Source: Mesorhizobium sp. CA14 (lineage in GTDB: Bacteria; Pseudomonadota; Alphaproteobacteria; Rhizobiales; Rhizobiaceae). From it: 64,000 nt of DNA. The notes under the pieces were generated by a model. It was not told the origin of the DNA and did no database searches. It worked only from the letters and a program-made list of their open reading frames with translations. Positions 17,922 to 28,516 of the stretch are shown piece after piece. Positions within the stretch are counted from its first letter, which is position 1, and the number at the start of each line of letters is the position of its first letter. A program made the position numbers and the translations under genes. The DNA is taken from positions 211,652 through 275,651 of the forward strand of contig NZ_JAIUHR010000005.1 in the NCBI RefSeq assembly GCF_020165195.1, given 5' to 3'.

Positions 17922-18182
17922 TTGGGGCTTGCAGGGGTGATTCTCGCGGTCACCCTATGGATAAGCGGGGTTCTGGATAACTCGTACGCAGTTTATCCCA
18001 CTGTCCAGGACCCTGAAAAAGGTAGGACGATTGCCTACCACGTCAAAAACGTTGTTGTTTATTTAACAGAAACGCAGATTGTTACCGCGTATTTTCTCAG
18101 GATTATTGAAGGGTGCGCTGCTGTCGCAATTTTTGTCCTTCTAACTTCTCAATTAATATGGCCCGAGAAGCGAAATAGATAG
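17922..18182 (+). CDS. Small two-segment membrane protein
   Basis: This 86-codon frame starts at TTG 17922 and encodes two hydrophobic segments (about residues 2-16 and 60-78) around a soluble loop, SYAVYPTVQDPEKGRTIAYH. The composition is lower in GC than the surroundings, and the product ends with a charged PEKRNR tail. No ATG is available in frame and there is no clear ribosome site, so the start is uncertain. It may form a pair with the Gly-rich gene before it. Confidence 0.42.
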   Translation: MGLAGVILAVTLWISGVLDNSYAVYPTVQDPEKGRTIAYHVKNVVVYLTETQIVTAYFLRIIEGCAAVAIFVLLTSQLIWPEKRNR

Positions 18183-18723
18183 TCCGTTCTCCAAGAACGA
18201 TCCCACTGGGCTTGCAGTCGGTTCCTTGGCCGCTTGCCGTCAAGGCCATTTTGTTCAGCATATCCGTACCAAGTCGCGATTCCAAAGTAGTTAACCGATG
18301 CGGATTCCGGTCTCCCGAATTGAGCTCATCGTTGGATTTGCCAGGCGCAGCCTCAATCTGTGTTCTTGTTGTTCGGTTCACCAGACCACACGAGATCATA
18401 CGAAGATATGGATTGGCTAACCATCCGCTAAGCCATTAATTTTTTCAAAGTCCTACACCTTCAGCGACTGGCATAATCGTTTCAGATCAATACGTTACAA
18501 CGCCGTTCGCCAAAGTTGATTCAAGAAGCTGGTCCAGCCCCTCGTCGACCAATGGCAGCTTTGCGCCCATTGCGGCCAGTCAGGTCAGCTATCTGGCCCT
18601 TGCGTTGGGAGGCTCCCTTAGATGATCTCTACCGGCCCGTAGATTTGCGCACCCTGCGCAACTTGAGCTTCGGCCACGGCTTACCTCCCGCCGGGGCCGG
18701 GCTTCTGCCGGCGCGTTCTCGGT
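18183..18723. other. Intergenic stretch without a supported gene
   Basis: About 540 bases of lower-GC sequence separate the small genes from the sugar island. Short frames exist on both strands, but none has a family resemblance, a good ribosome site and consistent codon use together. No RNA gene or clear terminator was recognised. Confidence 0.4.
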
Positions 18724-19707
18724 TTAGTCGTTCGGCACCATGGCCAACGCCGTGCCTGGCTCACCGTCCCACAAGATCAGGCTCGCAGCGCCGACCAGCC
18801 CGGCGCGGTCGCCTAGTTCCGCCGGCACGATCGGCACGTCCCGAAAGACTTGCATGGCTCGCTCATTGACCGTCGCCCTGATGCCGGGCGCCAGCAGTTC
18901 GAAGCCGTTGGCAAGACCGCCGCCCATGACGATCAGATCCGGTGAATAGAGATGCAAAAGGTTGGTAAAGCCGATGCCGAGCCATCGCGCCTCGGCTTCG
19001 ACCAATTCGCGGGCACTGGTATCGCCGGCACCGGCGGCCTCGACGACATGGCGGGCCGAGACGTTGCCGTTATTGGAAAGACGTCGCAACACTGAACCGT
19101 CGCCGGGCTTGGTGAGCCGCGTCGCCCGGCGCCCGAGAGCGGTGCCCGAAGCGACAGCCTCGAAGCAGCCGACATTGCCGCAGAAGCAGCGATCGCCTTC
19201 TCCGGTGATTGTCATGTGGCCGATCTCGGCCGCCAGGCCGCGCCTGCCGTGATAGATGTGGCCGTCGGCGATCACGCCGCCGCCTATGCCGGTCGACACG
19301 GTGACGAACACCATCGATGCTGTGCCGCGGCCGGCGCCGAGGCGCCATTCGCCCAGCGCTGCCGCATTGGCATCGTTCTCCAACCGCACCGGCAGGCCGA
19401 ACTGCCGGCTCAAAATGTCGATCATCGGCACGTTGTGCCAGCCAGAGAGCGTCGGCGGTCCGATGACGATGCCTGCCTTGGGGTCGAGCGGACCCGGCGC
19501 ACAGGCGCCGATGCCGATCACTTTGGCCTGCGGGTGGTCGTCCAGCAGTTTGTCGGCGAGCGCGATGATCCGGCCGATGACCGCCTCCGATCCCGCTTCA
19601 GTCATCGTCGGTTCCGAGACGCGCGCCACAACCTCGCCGCCGCGCCCGATCAGCGCGCCGCGCAACTCGGTGCCACCTAGATCGAAGGCAAGCGCAAGCG
19701 TGTTCAT
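18724..19707 (-). CDS. ROK-family sugar kinase
   Basis: This 327-residue ROK protein probably phosphorylates a hexose or amino sugar in the cytoplasm. It has the N-terminal phosphate loop AFDLGGTELRGALIG, the substrate region RLENDANAAALGEWRLG, and the zinc motif CFCGNVGCFEAVASG of ROK kinases. There is no N-terminal helix-turn-helix, so it is an enzyme type rather than an NagC/XylR repressor. Its start meets the stop of the epimerase gene at 19707. It is the last gene of a long minus-strand operon that begins near 30.3 kb. Confidence 0.88.
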   Translation of the reverse strand: MNTLALAFDLGGTELRGALIGRGGEVVARVSEPTMTEAGSEAVIGRIIALADKLLDDHPQAKVIGIGACAPGPLDPKAGIVIGPPTLSGWHNVPMIDILSRQFGLPVRLENDANAAALGEWRLGAGRGTASMVFVTVSTGIGGGVIADGHIYHGRRGLAAEIGHMTITGEGDRCFCGNVGCFEAVASGTALGRRATRLTKPGDGSVLRRLSNNGNVSARHVVEAAGAGDTSARELVEAEARWLGIGFTNLLHLYSPDLIVMGGGLANGFELLAPGIRATVNERAMQVFRDVPIVPAELGDRAGLVGAASLILWDGEPGTALAMVPND

Positions 19708-20429
19708 CAGGCGGCGGCCTTCAGCCCGTGCAGCCAGGCCATGCGCCGCGCAAGGTCGGGATCGCCAAAGGCGAGCGAGCCCAGCACCACAGTGTCGGCG
19801 CCTGCGGCGCGCAGCAGCGGCACTGTTTCATGGCGTATGCCCCCATCGGCGGCAAGAATGATGTCGGACTCTCGGTCTGCCTGCCTCATCAGCGCGCGCG
19901 CTTCGATCAGGCGCGGGCAGGCCTTTTCGGACAGGCTCTGCCCCTTGACGCCGATCGAGGTGCCAAGAAGCGTGACGAAGGCGACGTCAGGCAGGAACGG
20001 CTCGATCGCGCCGACCGGCGTTTCGAGCCGGAGCACCACGCCCGCTTCGGCGCCGAGGTCACGCGCCAGCTTCACCGCGCGCAGGCCGGCTTCGCCGTTC
20101 TCGGCGTGGATGGTGACGAGGTCGGCGCCGGCCTCTATGAACTGGCGCGTCTGCGCCTCGACGATTTCCGCCTCGACCATCAGATGCACATGGATCGGTT
20201 TCGCCGTCAGCCTGGCGATGCGCGCCACCATGTCGGGAAAGAACAGGAAGCCGGGGGTGAAGCGGGCGTCCGCCACGTCGATGTGGTGCAGGTCGGCATG
20301 GGCCTCAATGCGCTTCAGGTCGCCCTCCATGTTGGCGAGATCCGCCGACCACAGCGAGAATTCGCCGATGAGCCGATTGCGTGGCAGCGCGGCTATTGCC
20401 GCGGGTCCCGACAAGGGTTTGGTGGTCAT
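19707..20429 (-). CDS. Ribulose-phosphate 3-epimerase family protein
   Basis: This 240-residue TIM-barrel protein belongs to the pentose/hexulose phosphate 3-epimerase family. Visible hallmarks are HHIDVADARFTPGFLFFPDM (metal-binding Asp and His), IHVHLMVE, and a C-terminal phosphate site ADGGIRHETVPLLRAAGA. In this sugar island it more likely acts on a ketohexose phosphate such as allulose-6-phosphate than on the central ribulose-5-phosphate pool, but the sequence does not settle this. It overlaps the alpha/beta hydrolase gene upstream by four bases and abuts the ROK kinase. Confidence 0.85.
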   Translation of the reverse strand: MTTKPLSGPAAIAALPRNRLIGEFSLWSADLANMEGDLKRIEAHADLHHIDVADARFTPGFLFFPDMVARIARLTAKPIHVHLMVEAEIVEAQTRQFIEAGADLVTIHAENGEAGLRAVKLARDLGAEAGVVLRLETPVGAIEPFLPDVAFVTLLGTSIGVKGQSLSEKACPRLIEARALMRQADRESDIILAADGGIRHETVPLLRAAGADTVVLGSLAFGDPDLARRMAWLHGLKAAA

Positions 20430-21244
20430 GACGGAATGAGGCTCCGGACGTTCGAGTGGGACTGAAGGAAGGTCGCGATCTGCGCATGCAGTTCGTTGAA
20501 ATGCTTCTTGCAGTCGGCCGCCTTTGGCGTCACTTGCGCGAAGGTGGCGTTGGGGATCGCGGCCGCCAGCGCATAGGCGCTCGACAACGGGTGCACGGCA
20601 TCCATCGCGTTGCCGACGACAAGGGCCGGAATGGCGAGCGCCGCGACGTCGCGTTCGGAAACGCCTGGACCGTCGCTGGCGATGTCGGCGAGCACCTGAG
20701 CGAAGGCGTTGGCGTCAGGCCGGTCGAAATAGCCGAGCAGCGAGGATAGATTGTCGGGCGCCTCGCGATAGAGTCGTGCGGCGCTCTCGGATTGCGCAAA
20801 GATCGCCCGCCCCTTGCCGGTCCCGTGCTCCAGGATGAGCCCGGCGGCCTCGGCGATCAGCTGCATGTTCTGCGGCGCTGGCGAAAACGTCCATGCCGGC
20901 CGTACCAGGACGAGGCCGGCGATGCGCTGCCGATGACGGCAGGCGAGGCGAAGCGCGATTCCCGCACCCATCGAGACGCCGCCGGCAACGAAGCGGTCGA
21001 GGCCGGCCCGGTCGGCTGCGGCAAGCACGTCGTCGGCGAACATTTCGAACGAGAACGGCCGCCGTTCACCGAAGCCTGAGCCGCCATGCCCGCGGCATTC
21101 CAGCGTGATGCGGCGGAAGCCCAGGGGAAAAGTCTGCGAGACCTGCGCCTCGCCGCCGCCCAGCCCGTGCTGGAAGACGACAGCCAGGCCTTCGCCCGTG
21201 TCGGTCATGCGCAGCGTGGCGCCGTCGCGCAGCAGCGTGGCCAT
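20426..21244 (-). CDS. Alpha/beta hydrolase, lactonase/esterase type
   Basis: From ATG 21244 the product has 272 residues. The frame is open much further upstream, but that part is antisense-like and overlaps the isomerase gene. The fold shows VVFQHGLGGG (oxyanion region), nucleophile elbow GGVSMGAGIAL with the catalytic Ser, and a late ADCKKHFNELHAQIATFL with a possible His. Similarity in layout to 3-oxoadipate enol-lactonases suggests hydrolysis of a sugar lactone made by the Gfo/Idh dehydrogenase; that is inference. Coupled by ATGA overlaps to its neighbours. Confidence 0.82.
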   Translation of the reverse strand: MATLLRDGATLRMTDTGEGLAVVFQHGLGGGEAQVSQTFPLGFRRITLECRGHGGSGFGERRPFSFEMFADDVLAAADRAGLDRFVAGGVSMGAGIALRLACRHRQRIAGLVLVRPAWTFSPAPQNMQLIAEAAGLILEHGTGKGRAIFAQSESAARLYREAPDNLSSLLGYFDRPDANAFAQVLADIASDGPGVSERDVAALAIPALVVGNAMDAVHPLSSAYALAAAIPNATFAQVTPKAADCKKHFNELHAQIATFLQSHSNVRSLIPS

Positions 21245-22062
21245 CACGCCAGCCCCTTGAGGAAACGCGCGACGCCCGGCGCTTCCTCGGCCGAGAGCCC
21301 GTGCGTCACCATCGGCCCATCGAAGCCTGTGGCCTTCAGCTGGGCGATGAAATCGGCGAAGTCGACGACGCCCTGTCCAGCCGTGGCGAAGCGGCCGTCG
21401 GCGAAACGATCCTTGGCATGCGTAAGCGCGACATGGCCGGCCGTGCGCTCGACCGCCTCGGCAACAGTCGTCCGTGCCTCGTCGGCATTTGCCTGCTCGA
21501 ATAGATTTGCCGGATCGAGCACGATGCGCAGCCGTTTTGAGCTCATCTCCGCAATCAGCCGTATGGCGTCGCGGGCCGATGCGACGATGTTGGCCTGCTC
21601 CGGCTCGATACCGAGATCGACGCCGTGGCGCTCGGCAAGCCGAAGGGCCCCTTCCATCGCGCGCGCCATATCGGCCCAGGCCGATGGATCGGCATTGTTT
21701 GGGTGGTACGCCCACTGGTCCTCGGTGTTGCGCGTCCCGGTGCAGAGCGTGACAAGCGGGATCGAAAGCCTGGCCGCCGTTTCGATGACGACCGCCAGCC
21801 GTCGCAGTCCATCCTGGCGCATCCGGCTGTCGGGATGCGCCATGTTGTATGTGCCGGAGAGAGCGACGAGATTGATTCCGGTCGCTTTGGCAGCGGCACT
21901 GATGGCGTCGATCGCCGCGTCCGGAACCTCGTCCGGCATTGACGGCATGCCGGCGCAGGCGAGGTTGAACTGGGTGACCGCGAAGCCCGCGTCACGGACA
22001 GCGGCAAGCACGCCGGTCGGCTCGCTGCCCGGGAAAGTCTTGGCAAACACCCCGACCTGCAT
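21244..22062 (-). CDS. Sugar phosphate isomerase/epimerase (xylose-isomerase-like TIM barrel), copy 1
   Basis: This 272-residue protein belongs to the AP-endonuclease-2/xylose-isomerase-like barrel family. It has metal-site segments GVDLGIEPEQANIV, RIVLDPANLF and HVALTHAKDR spaced as in sugar isomerases and epimerases. Its exact sugar is unknown. It overlaps the dehydrogenase gene upstream and the hydrolase gene downstream by four bases each. A second member of the same fold lies at 23143-23964 in the same operon and is clearly distinct in sequence. Confidence 0.85.
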   Translation of the reverse strand: MQVGVFAKTFPGSEPTGVLAAVRDAGFAVTQFNLACAGMPSMPDEVPDAAIDAISAAAKATGINLVALSGTYNMAHPDSRMRQDGLRRLAVVIETAARLSIPLVTLCTGTRNTEDQWAYHPNNADPSAWADMARAMEGALRLAERHGVDLGIEPEQANIVASARDAIRLIAEMSSKRLRIVLDPANLFEQANADEARTTVAEAVERTAGHVALTHAKDRFADGRFATAGQGVVDFADFIAQLKATGFDGPMVTHGLSAEEAPGVARFLKGLA

Positions 22063-23138
22063 CAGACCGCTCCCGTCACGTTGGCGAGCTCGACGCGCTC
22101 GCCGCTCTCGACGGAGCGGGCGATCGCTACCATGGAGCGGATGGAAGCGAGCCCGTCGTCGACCGTGGCGCCGCGCTGAGGCGCGCCGTTGAGCACCGTG
22201 TCGGCGAGGCCCTCCAGCTGGCGACGGAAGAAATGGCCGTCGGCGCCGAGCGGCTTGCGTGATGTGGCGTCCTTCTCGTGAAAGATGTCGACCTCACTCG
22301 CGCGGAAATACCAAGGATTGAAAGTCTTCGCGATCACCGAGCCATTCTGGCCATAGAGCTGGAAGCCCTCGTGCCAGTCCATCCGCACGGCGACGGTGAG
22401 GTCGAGATGGCCGAGCGCGCCATTGGCGAATTCGGTCTCGACGAACCAGCAATAGGCGCCGAAGCGCTCGTTGAGGCGGGCACGAACGGCGGTGATCTCG
22501 CCGCATAAGAAGCGCGCGGTGTCGACGAGATGCGAGCCATGCGCCAGCATGAAATACTGCCGCAGGTCCGCCTTTGGATTACCGCCCGGCTTCCTCGCCA
22601 GCTTGCTTGTGATGGGCAGCGGCTGCACCGCGTCGGTGTTGGTGTAGCGATGGGTGGAATCGCAATACCAGGCCTTGAGCGCCAGGATCTCGCCCATCTC
22701 GTCGCGCACGAAATCGCGCGCCGCTTCAAGCGCCGGGTCGAAGCGCTTCATGTGCCCAACCTGCATCACCTTGCCGGAACGCCTGACCGCTTCGGCAAGC
22801 TTCTCACCTTCCTCCACTGACACGCCGATCGGCTTTTCGCACAGCACATGCTTGCCGGCTTCCAGTGCCTTGATCGACATCGACACGTGATAGGCGTCCG
22901 ATGTGGCGACAATCACCGCCTCGAGCTCCGGATCGGCGAGCATCTCATCAAAGTCGCCATACATCTTTTGCGGCTCATAAGTGGCGCCCATCCGCGCCAA
23001 GAGATCGGGCGCCGCATCGCAGATCGCGTAGAGGTCGGCGTTGCTTGCCTTCACGCACGATTCCAGATGCGCGAACTGCGCGATCGGCCCGCAGCCGAGC
23101 ACACCGACACGAAGGCGACGGTCTTTCTTGCGGATCAT
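22062..23138 (-). CDS. Gfo/Idh/MocA-family oxidoreductase, copy 1
   Basis: This 358-residue NAD(P)-dependent sugar dehydrogenase has the Rossmann start RLRVGVLGCGPIAQFAHLES. The family motif EKPIGVSVEEGEKLAEAV comes near residue 100, and the catalytic-region Asp/His pair in YFMLAHGSHLVDTARFLCG. Family members oxidise a sugar or inositol hydroxyl to a keto group. Together with the two isomerases it suggests an oxidise-then-isomerise route. It lies 4 bases after copy 2 of the isomerase and overlaps copy 1. Confidence 0.9.
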   Translation of the reverse strand: MIRKKDRRLRVGVLGCGPIAQFAHLESCVKASNADLYAICDAAPDLLARMGATYEPQKMYGDFDEMLADPELEAVIVATSDAYHVSMSIKALEAGKHVLCEKPIGVSVEEGEKLAEAVRRSGKVMQVGHMKRFDPALEAARDFVRDEMGEILALKAWYCDSTHRYTNTDAVQPLPITSKLARKPGGNPKADLRQYFMLAHGSHLVDTARFLCGEITAVRARLNERFGAYCWFVETEFANGALGHLDLTVAVRMDWHEGFQLYGQNGSVIAKTFNPWYFRASEVDIFHEKDATSRKPLGADGHFFRRQLEGLADTVLNGAPQRGATVDDGLASIRSMVAIARSVESGERVELANVTGAV

Positions 23139-23142
23139 AGTC

Positions 23143-23964
23143 TCAGGCTCCGTAGCCGCGCATGGTCTGGCGATTGATCTTGACCGCGTCGGCCGGATCG
23201 GCGGCGGCAGTCTCGGATTCTTCCTCGAGCACCAGCCAGCCGTTGAAGTTGGGAGCGGCGCCGGCGATCTCGATCACCTTTGCCGTGTCGCAGACGCCTT
23301 TGCCGAGCATCGCCCAATTGCCGTTTGCGTCGACATCCTTCAGGTGCACGTAGCGGATGCGGTCGCGATAGGTGATGAGCGTGTCGGCCATGTCCTTGTG
23401 GCCGCGCAATATGTGCCCTGTGTCCGGCACCCAGCCGACCAGCGAAGGGTCGACCAACCCAAAGATGCTGTCGTAGTCGGAGCGGTCGAACAGCAGCGTG
23501 TTGTGGTGCGAGCTCGGATGCACCGCGACCTGGACGTCGGCCTTGCGGCCGATCTCGCCGGCACGGTTGTAGACTTCCGCCGCTATGGCGAACTTTTCCT
23601 CGCGCGGCCCGTCCGACACGATGGTCGCCGAGCCCATCGATACGAGCGCGCCCGGAAAGGCGGCGGCGAAGTCGATCCAGCACTTGGCGCTGTCGAGGTC
23701 CTCGCCGATTTTCTCTCTGAGCGTAAAGCCGCTCTTCGAACCGAAGGCGAAGGAGACGAGCGTGAGGCCGGAGGCCTTCAGCGCGGCGGCGAATTCCACC
23801 GGCTTGCCGGCATAGCGGCCGATCATCGTGTCGGTGATCTCGATGCCGGCATAGCCGCCGTCGGCGATCGCCTTCAAGAGATCGTCCGGGCCTCCGGCAA
23901 AACGGTCGCCGAGCATTTCCCAGGTAAAAGTTTGGCAACCGACTTTGAGGTGTTTCACGTTCAT
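23143..23964 (-). CDS. Sugar phosphate isomerase/epimerase, copy 2
   Basis: A 273-residue xylose-isomerase-like TIM-barrel protein starting MNVKHLKVGCQTFTWEMLGD, typical of IolE/IolI-like enzymes. Metal-site stretches are DVQVAVHPSSHHNTLLFD, VGWVPDTGHILRGH and IRYVHLKDVDANGNW. The last two resemble inosose dehydratase or isomerase active sites. It begins the enzyme half of the operon just after the permease genes. The substrate is not deducible from sequence. Confidence 0.86.
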   Translation of the reverse strand: MNVKHLKVGCQTFTWEMLGDRFAGGPDDLLKAIADGGYAGIEITDTMIGRYAGKPVEFAAALKASGLTLVSFAFGSKSGFTLREKIGEDLDSAKCWIDFAAAFPGALVSMGSATIVSDGPREEKFAIAAEVYNRAGEIGRKADVQVAVHPSSHHNTLLFDRSDYDSIFGLVDPSLVGWVPDTGHILRGHKDMADTLITYRDRIRYVHLKDVDANGNWAMLGKGVCDTAKVIEIAGAAPNFNGWLVLEEESETAAADPADAVKINRQTMRGYGA

Positions 23965-24027
23965 CCCTTCAATCCTTGATACCGCCCATTCCTTGATGTC
24001 CCCTCGGCGTCTCCGTGGGATGAAGAT

Positions 24028-24870
24028 CTACTTGACCGAGCCGGCGGTCATACCGGCGAGGAAGAACCTCTGGGCAATGAGGTAGATGAGCAGCAGCGGC
24101 AGCGAGCCGAGCACGCTCATCGCCATCATCTGGTTCCACTCGAAGGCATGTTGGCCCATCAGCAGCTGTATGCCGATCGGGACGGTGCGCATCGACGTCG
24201 ACTTGGTCAGCGTCAGCGCGAAGAGAAATTCGTTCCAGCATAACAGGAAAGTATAGACAGACGTCGCCACGATACCGGGCAGTGAGATCGGCACGATCAC
24301 TCGCCAGAGCGCTGTCCAACTGGTGCCGCCGTCGACGGCGACAGCTTCGTCGAGATCGCGGGGCAAGGTGTTCAGATAGCCCGTCATCAAAAGGATCGCA
24401 TAGGGCAGGGTAAACACCAGATAGGTGAGGATCAGCGCGATATAGGTGTCGAAGATGCGATACGAGACGACGAGCCCGAAGAAGGGAATCAGGAGCGTGA
24501 TCGGCGGGATGGTCTGCGTGCTGATGATGAGGGTGTTCAGGCTGCCCTTGCCACGGAAATTGAAACGGCTGAACCCATAGGCGGCAAGCAGGGCGATCAG
24601 TACCGTCAGCACAGTCACCGTGAAGGCCACGAAGTAGCTGTTGAAGAAGAAGCGCAGCTTGATCGGGTCGCCAAGGATGGCTGCATATGCTTCGAGCGTG
24701 AAGGCTTTCGGCAGGATGGTTGGCGGCAGGGCGAAGATCTCAGTGTTCGATTTGAATGAGCTGCTCAGCATCCAGTAGATCGGGAAGGCCGCGAAAAACA
24801 GACCCCCGACAAGCGCGACATGCAGCGCGACGGTGATCACCCTGTCCTTGGTCGTGTTCCTTTTCCTCAT
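24028..24870 (-). CDS. Sugar ABC transporter permease, MalG type
   Basis: This 280-residue inner-membrane permease has six hydrophobic segments and the coupling loop EAVAVDGGTSWTALWRVIVPI (EAA motif) of CUT1 importers near residues 190-210. Its N-terminus RNTTKDRVITVALHVALVGG and final YLIAQRFFLAGMTAGSVK are typical of MalG/UgpE proteins. It lies 5 bases after the partner permease gene. Together with the binding protein and UgpC-type ATPase it makes a full carbohydrate importer. Confidence 0.92.
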   Translation of the reverse strand: MRKRNTTKDRVITVALHVALVGGLFFAAFPIYWMLSSSFKSNTEIFALPPTILPKAFTLEAYAAILGDPIKLRFFFNSYFVAFTVTVLTVLIALLAAYGFSRFNFRGKGSLNTLIISTQTIPPITLLIPFFGLVVSYRIFDTYIALILTYLVFTLPYAILLMTGYLNTLPRDLDEAVAVDGGTSWTALWRVIVPISLPGIVATSVYTFLLCWNEFLFALTLTKSTSMRTVPIGIQLLMGQHAFEWNQMMAMSVLGSLPLLLIYLIAQRFFLAGMTAGSVK

Positions 24871-24875
24871 GATGA

Positions 24876-25775
24876 CTACCGGGCCTTTTGATAGCGGATG
24901 TAGAACAGTGTCAGGCCAAGCGAGATCAATAGGATGATCACTGCGCTTGCCGCCGCCTGCGACAGGTTGTAGCTTGAGAACGCCAGCTTGTAGGTGTAGG
25001 TGCTGAGCACCTCGGTCGAGTAGATCGGACCGCCGCCCGTCGTGATCCAGATCAACGGGAAGACCTGCATGGTCCAGATGAAATCGAGCAGCGAGATGCT
25101 GATGATGATCGGCATCAGCTGCGGGATGGTGATGAAGATCAGCTTCTGGTAGGCCTTCGCCCCGTCGATATCGGCGGCCTCATAGAAATCCTTGGGAATG
25201 CCCTGCAGGCCCGCGAGCAGGCTGACCATGAAAAGCGGGTAGCCCGCCCAGATATTGGCGAAGGTGACGGCATGCAACGCGGTCTCGGGCGAGGAAAACC
25301 ATTCGATCTTGGAACCGATGAGACCCAACTGCATGAGAATGCTGTTGACGACACCGTTCGGCTCGAGCAGCAGGCGCCAGATCACCGCTATGATTACGGC
25401 GGTGAAAAGCCAGGGCAGTATGTAGAGCACACGCAGGATGTTGCGCAGCGTCGGATTGATGCGGTCGCTGTTCAGCATGAGCGCGAAGATCATGCCGATG
25501 GTCATGTGGAAAACCACACTCATGCAGGTGAAGTAGAGCGTGTGCCACAGCGAGGCCCAGAACACGGGATCGGCAAAGATCGCCTGGTAGTGTTTCAGTC
25601 CGGCAAAGGACGGGTCGCGACGCAGCACCGCGCTGTTCTGGAACGAATAGCCAATCACCGTCACCATCGGCAGCAGCATCAGCAGGCCGATTATCACCAG
25701 CGAGGGTGACAGATAGAGATAGGGTGCGACCGCTCGCTTGAGTCTGTGGTGGCGAGAGCGCTTCTGCCGGTTCAT
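24876..25775 (-). CDS. Sugar ABC transporter permease, MalF type
   Basis: From ATG 25775 the product is 299 residues with about six membrane segments and the coupling loop FYEAADIDGAKAYQKLIFIT. The frame is open another 47 codons upstream, but those residues lack conservation features and would overlap the gap before the binding-protein gene. The basic N-terminus MNRQKRSRHHRLKRAVAPYL is usual for these permeases. It pairs with the MalG-type protein directly downstream. Confidence 0.9.
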   Translation of the reverse strand: MNRQKRSRHHRLKRAVAPYLYLSPSLVIIGLLMLLPMVTVIGYSFQNSAVLRRDPSFAGLKHYQAIFADPVFWASLWHTLYFTCMSVVFHMTIGMIFALMLNSDRINPTLRNILRVLYILPWLFTAVIIAVIWRLLLEPNGVVNSILMQLGLIGSKIEWFSSPETALHAVTFANIWAGYPLFMVSLLAGLQGIPKDFYEAADIDGAKAYQKLIFITIPQLMPIIISISLLDFIWTMQVFPLIWITTGGGPIYSTEVLSTYTYKLAFSSYNLSQAAASAVIILLISLGLTLFYIRYQKAR

Positions 25776-25912
25776 ATGCCAACCTTGGGATACGCCTTCA
25801 AGAGAAGGGGCTTCGGAAACAGGTTGTCTCACGTTGCCGATCCGTTGTTGCCGGGAAGGCCTGGCCGAAGTCAGGCCCCCGGTTCGAAGATCGAAACGAA
25901 GAAACCGCCCGA

Positions 25913-27157
25913 TCAAAATTTCGCCATCCAGCCCTTTTGAGCGTTGGCTGCGGCTTGTTCCGGAGACTGCTCGCCGGTGAGCATCTTTTGGGCTTGCACG
26001 TCGAACTGCGTCATCAGGTCTTCCGCCACCGGCAGGCCCGTGAACTCATTGGCAAGATAGCCGGTCTTGAAGATTTCGAAAGCCTTGCCGAAAGCCTTGT
26101 CGGCGGTCACGAAATCGGGCTTGGCCTTGACGTTGCCTGGGAAGGCGTTGGCCAGCGACACGAGCTTGGCGTTGACCTTCTCGCTCATCAGATACTGGAC
26201 GAGCTTCCAGGCCTCCTCCTGATGTTTCGAGCCAGCGGAGATGCCGATGCCCCAGGAGGCATAGGGAAGGCCGCGCTTGCCAGTATAACCCTCCACGACC
26301 GGAACCGGGATGAGGTCGAAGTTCAGTTTGGGATTGCGTTTGCGGATGAGGTTCACGTGCGCAAGCGAGTCGATCATCATTCCGACCCGATCGTTGACGA
26401 ATTCCTCGACCTTTTCCTGCTCAGTCTTGGTGGCGATGCCGGGCGAGATGGTGCCGGCGTCGTTGAGCGATTTGACGAAGGTCAGCATATCCACCACCGG
26501 TTTGCCCTCGAGGGCGGGCTTGCCGCCCGCCATCATCGATTGACCCGATGCCCAGACCCACGACATCATGTCGTTCTGGACGCCGGACGGTGTCTGCAAC
26601 GAGAGCGGCAGAACCCAGCCATACTGGTTCTTGTCGGCATGGGTCATCTTCTTGGCGGCTTCCAGGAACTCCGCGCGGGTCGACGGCAGCTTGGTGACGC
26701 CCGCCTGGGCGGCGAGGTCCAGATTGACGAAAACCGGATAGACGAACGACGCCACGGGAAACATCACCGCTTTGCCGTCCACCTTGATGATATCCGCGAC
26801 CTGCGTCTTGTCGAACCTGCTCGCATCCATCATCGGGTTCATGTCGGCCAGCGCATTCTGCGCGTTCAGATTGTTTACCCAGGCGCCGTCGAGACCAACG
26901 ACATCGCTAAGCGTTCCAGTCGCAGCACCAACCGAGATCTGGTCTCGTGTCGTCGCATAGGGGCCGCTGACCAGCGTCACCTTGATTCCGGGGTTTGCGG
27001 CCTCGAAGTCATTCATGATTGCCCTGAGCGAGCCGGCTGGCAATTCCGGCTCCCACCATTGGGTGAATTCCAGCGTCGTGTCCGCCATGGCGCTGGTTGC
27101 GCCAAGCAACCATGCGGCCGCGGCTATTTTCAGCATCGCGGGTTGTATCCGAAACAT
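25913..27157 (-). CDS. Extracellular sugar-binding protein of a CUT1 ABC importer
   Basis: This 414-residue periplasmic protein captures the sugar for the permeases downstream. ATG 27157 follows a GGAGGAG site, and the signal peptide ends TSAMADTTLEFTQWWEPE. The body contains QYGWVLPLSLQTPSG and a C-terminal FDVQAQKMLTGEQSPEQAAA, as in family 1 solute-binding proteins. It is placed between the ATPase gene and the two permease genes on the same strand. Confidence 0.92.
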   Translation of the reverse strand: MFRIQPAMLKIAAAAWLLGATSAMADTTLEFTQWWEPELPAGSLRAIMNDFEAANPGIKVTLVSGPYATTRDQISVGAATGTLSDVVGLDGAWVNNLNAQNALADMNPMMDASRFDKTQVADIIKVDGKAVMFPVASFVYPVFVNLDLAAQAGVTKLPSTRAEFLEAAKKMTHADKNQYGWVLPLSLQTPSGVQNDMMSWVWASGQSMMAGGKPALEGKPVVDMLTFVKSLNDAGTISPGIATKTEQEKVEEFVNDRVGMMIDSLAHVNLIRKRNPKLNFDLIPVPVVEGYTGKRGLPYASWGIGISAGSKHQEEAWKLVQYLMSEKVNAKLVSLANAFPGNVKAKPDFVTADKAFGKAFEIFKTGYLANEFTGLPVAEDLMTQFDVQAQKMLTGEQSPEQAAANAQKGWMAKF

Positions 27158-27280
27158 CACTTTCTCCTCCTTCTTTGTGATCGGCCGCACAATGCGGACG
27201 ATCGCCTGGTTTATTCAAAAGTCTTCATGCAAGTATTCTTGGCAGGCGCCTCGCTCTCGCCTGCGATCTGCTGCAGATCT

Positions 27281-28426
<1,146 letters not shown>

Positions 28427-28516
28427 ATGCTTCCCTCCACACGTCCAAGCCGATGATTTTTGTTGTTCTCCTTGGCTTATTCCCCCTGTGAAATATTTCC
28501 TCGGATAGTCTTCAGC

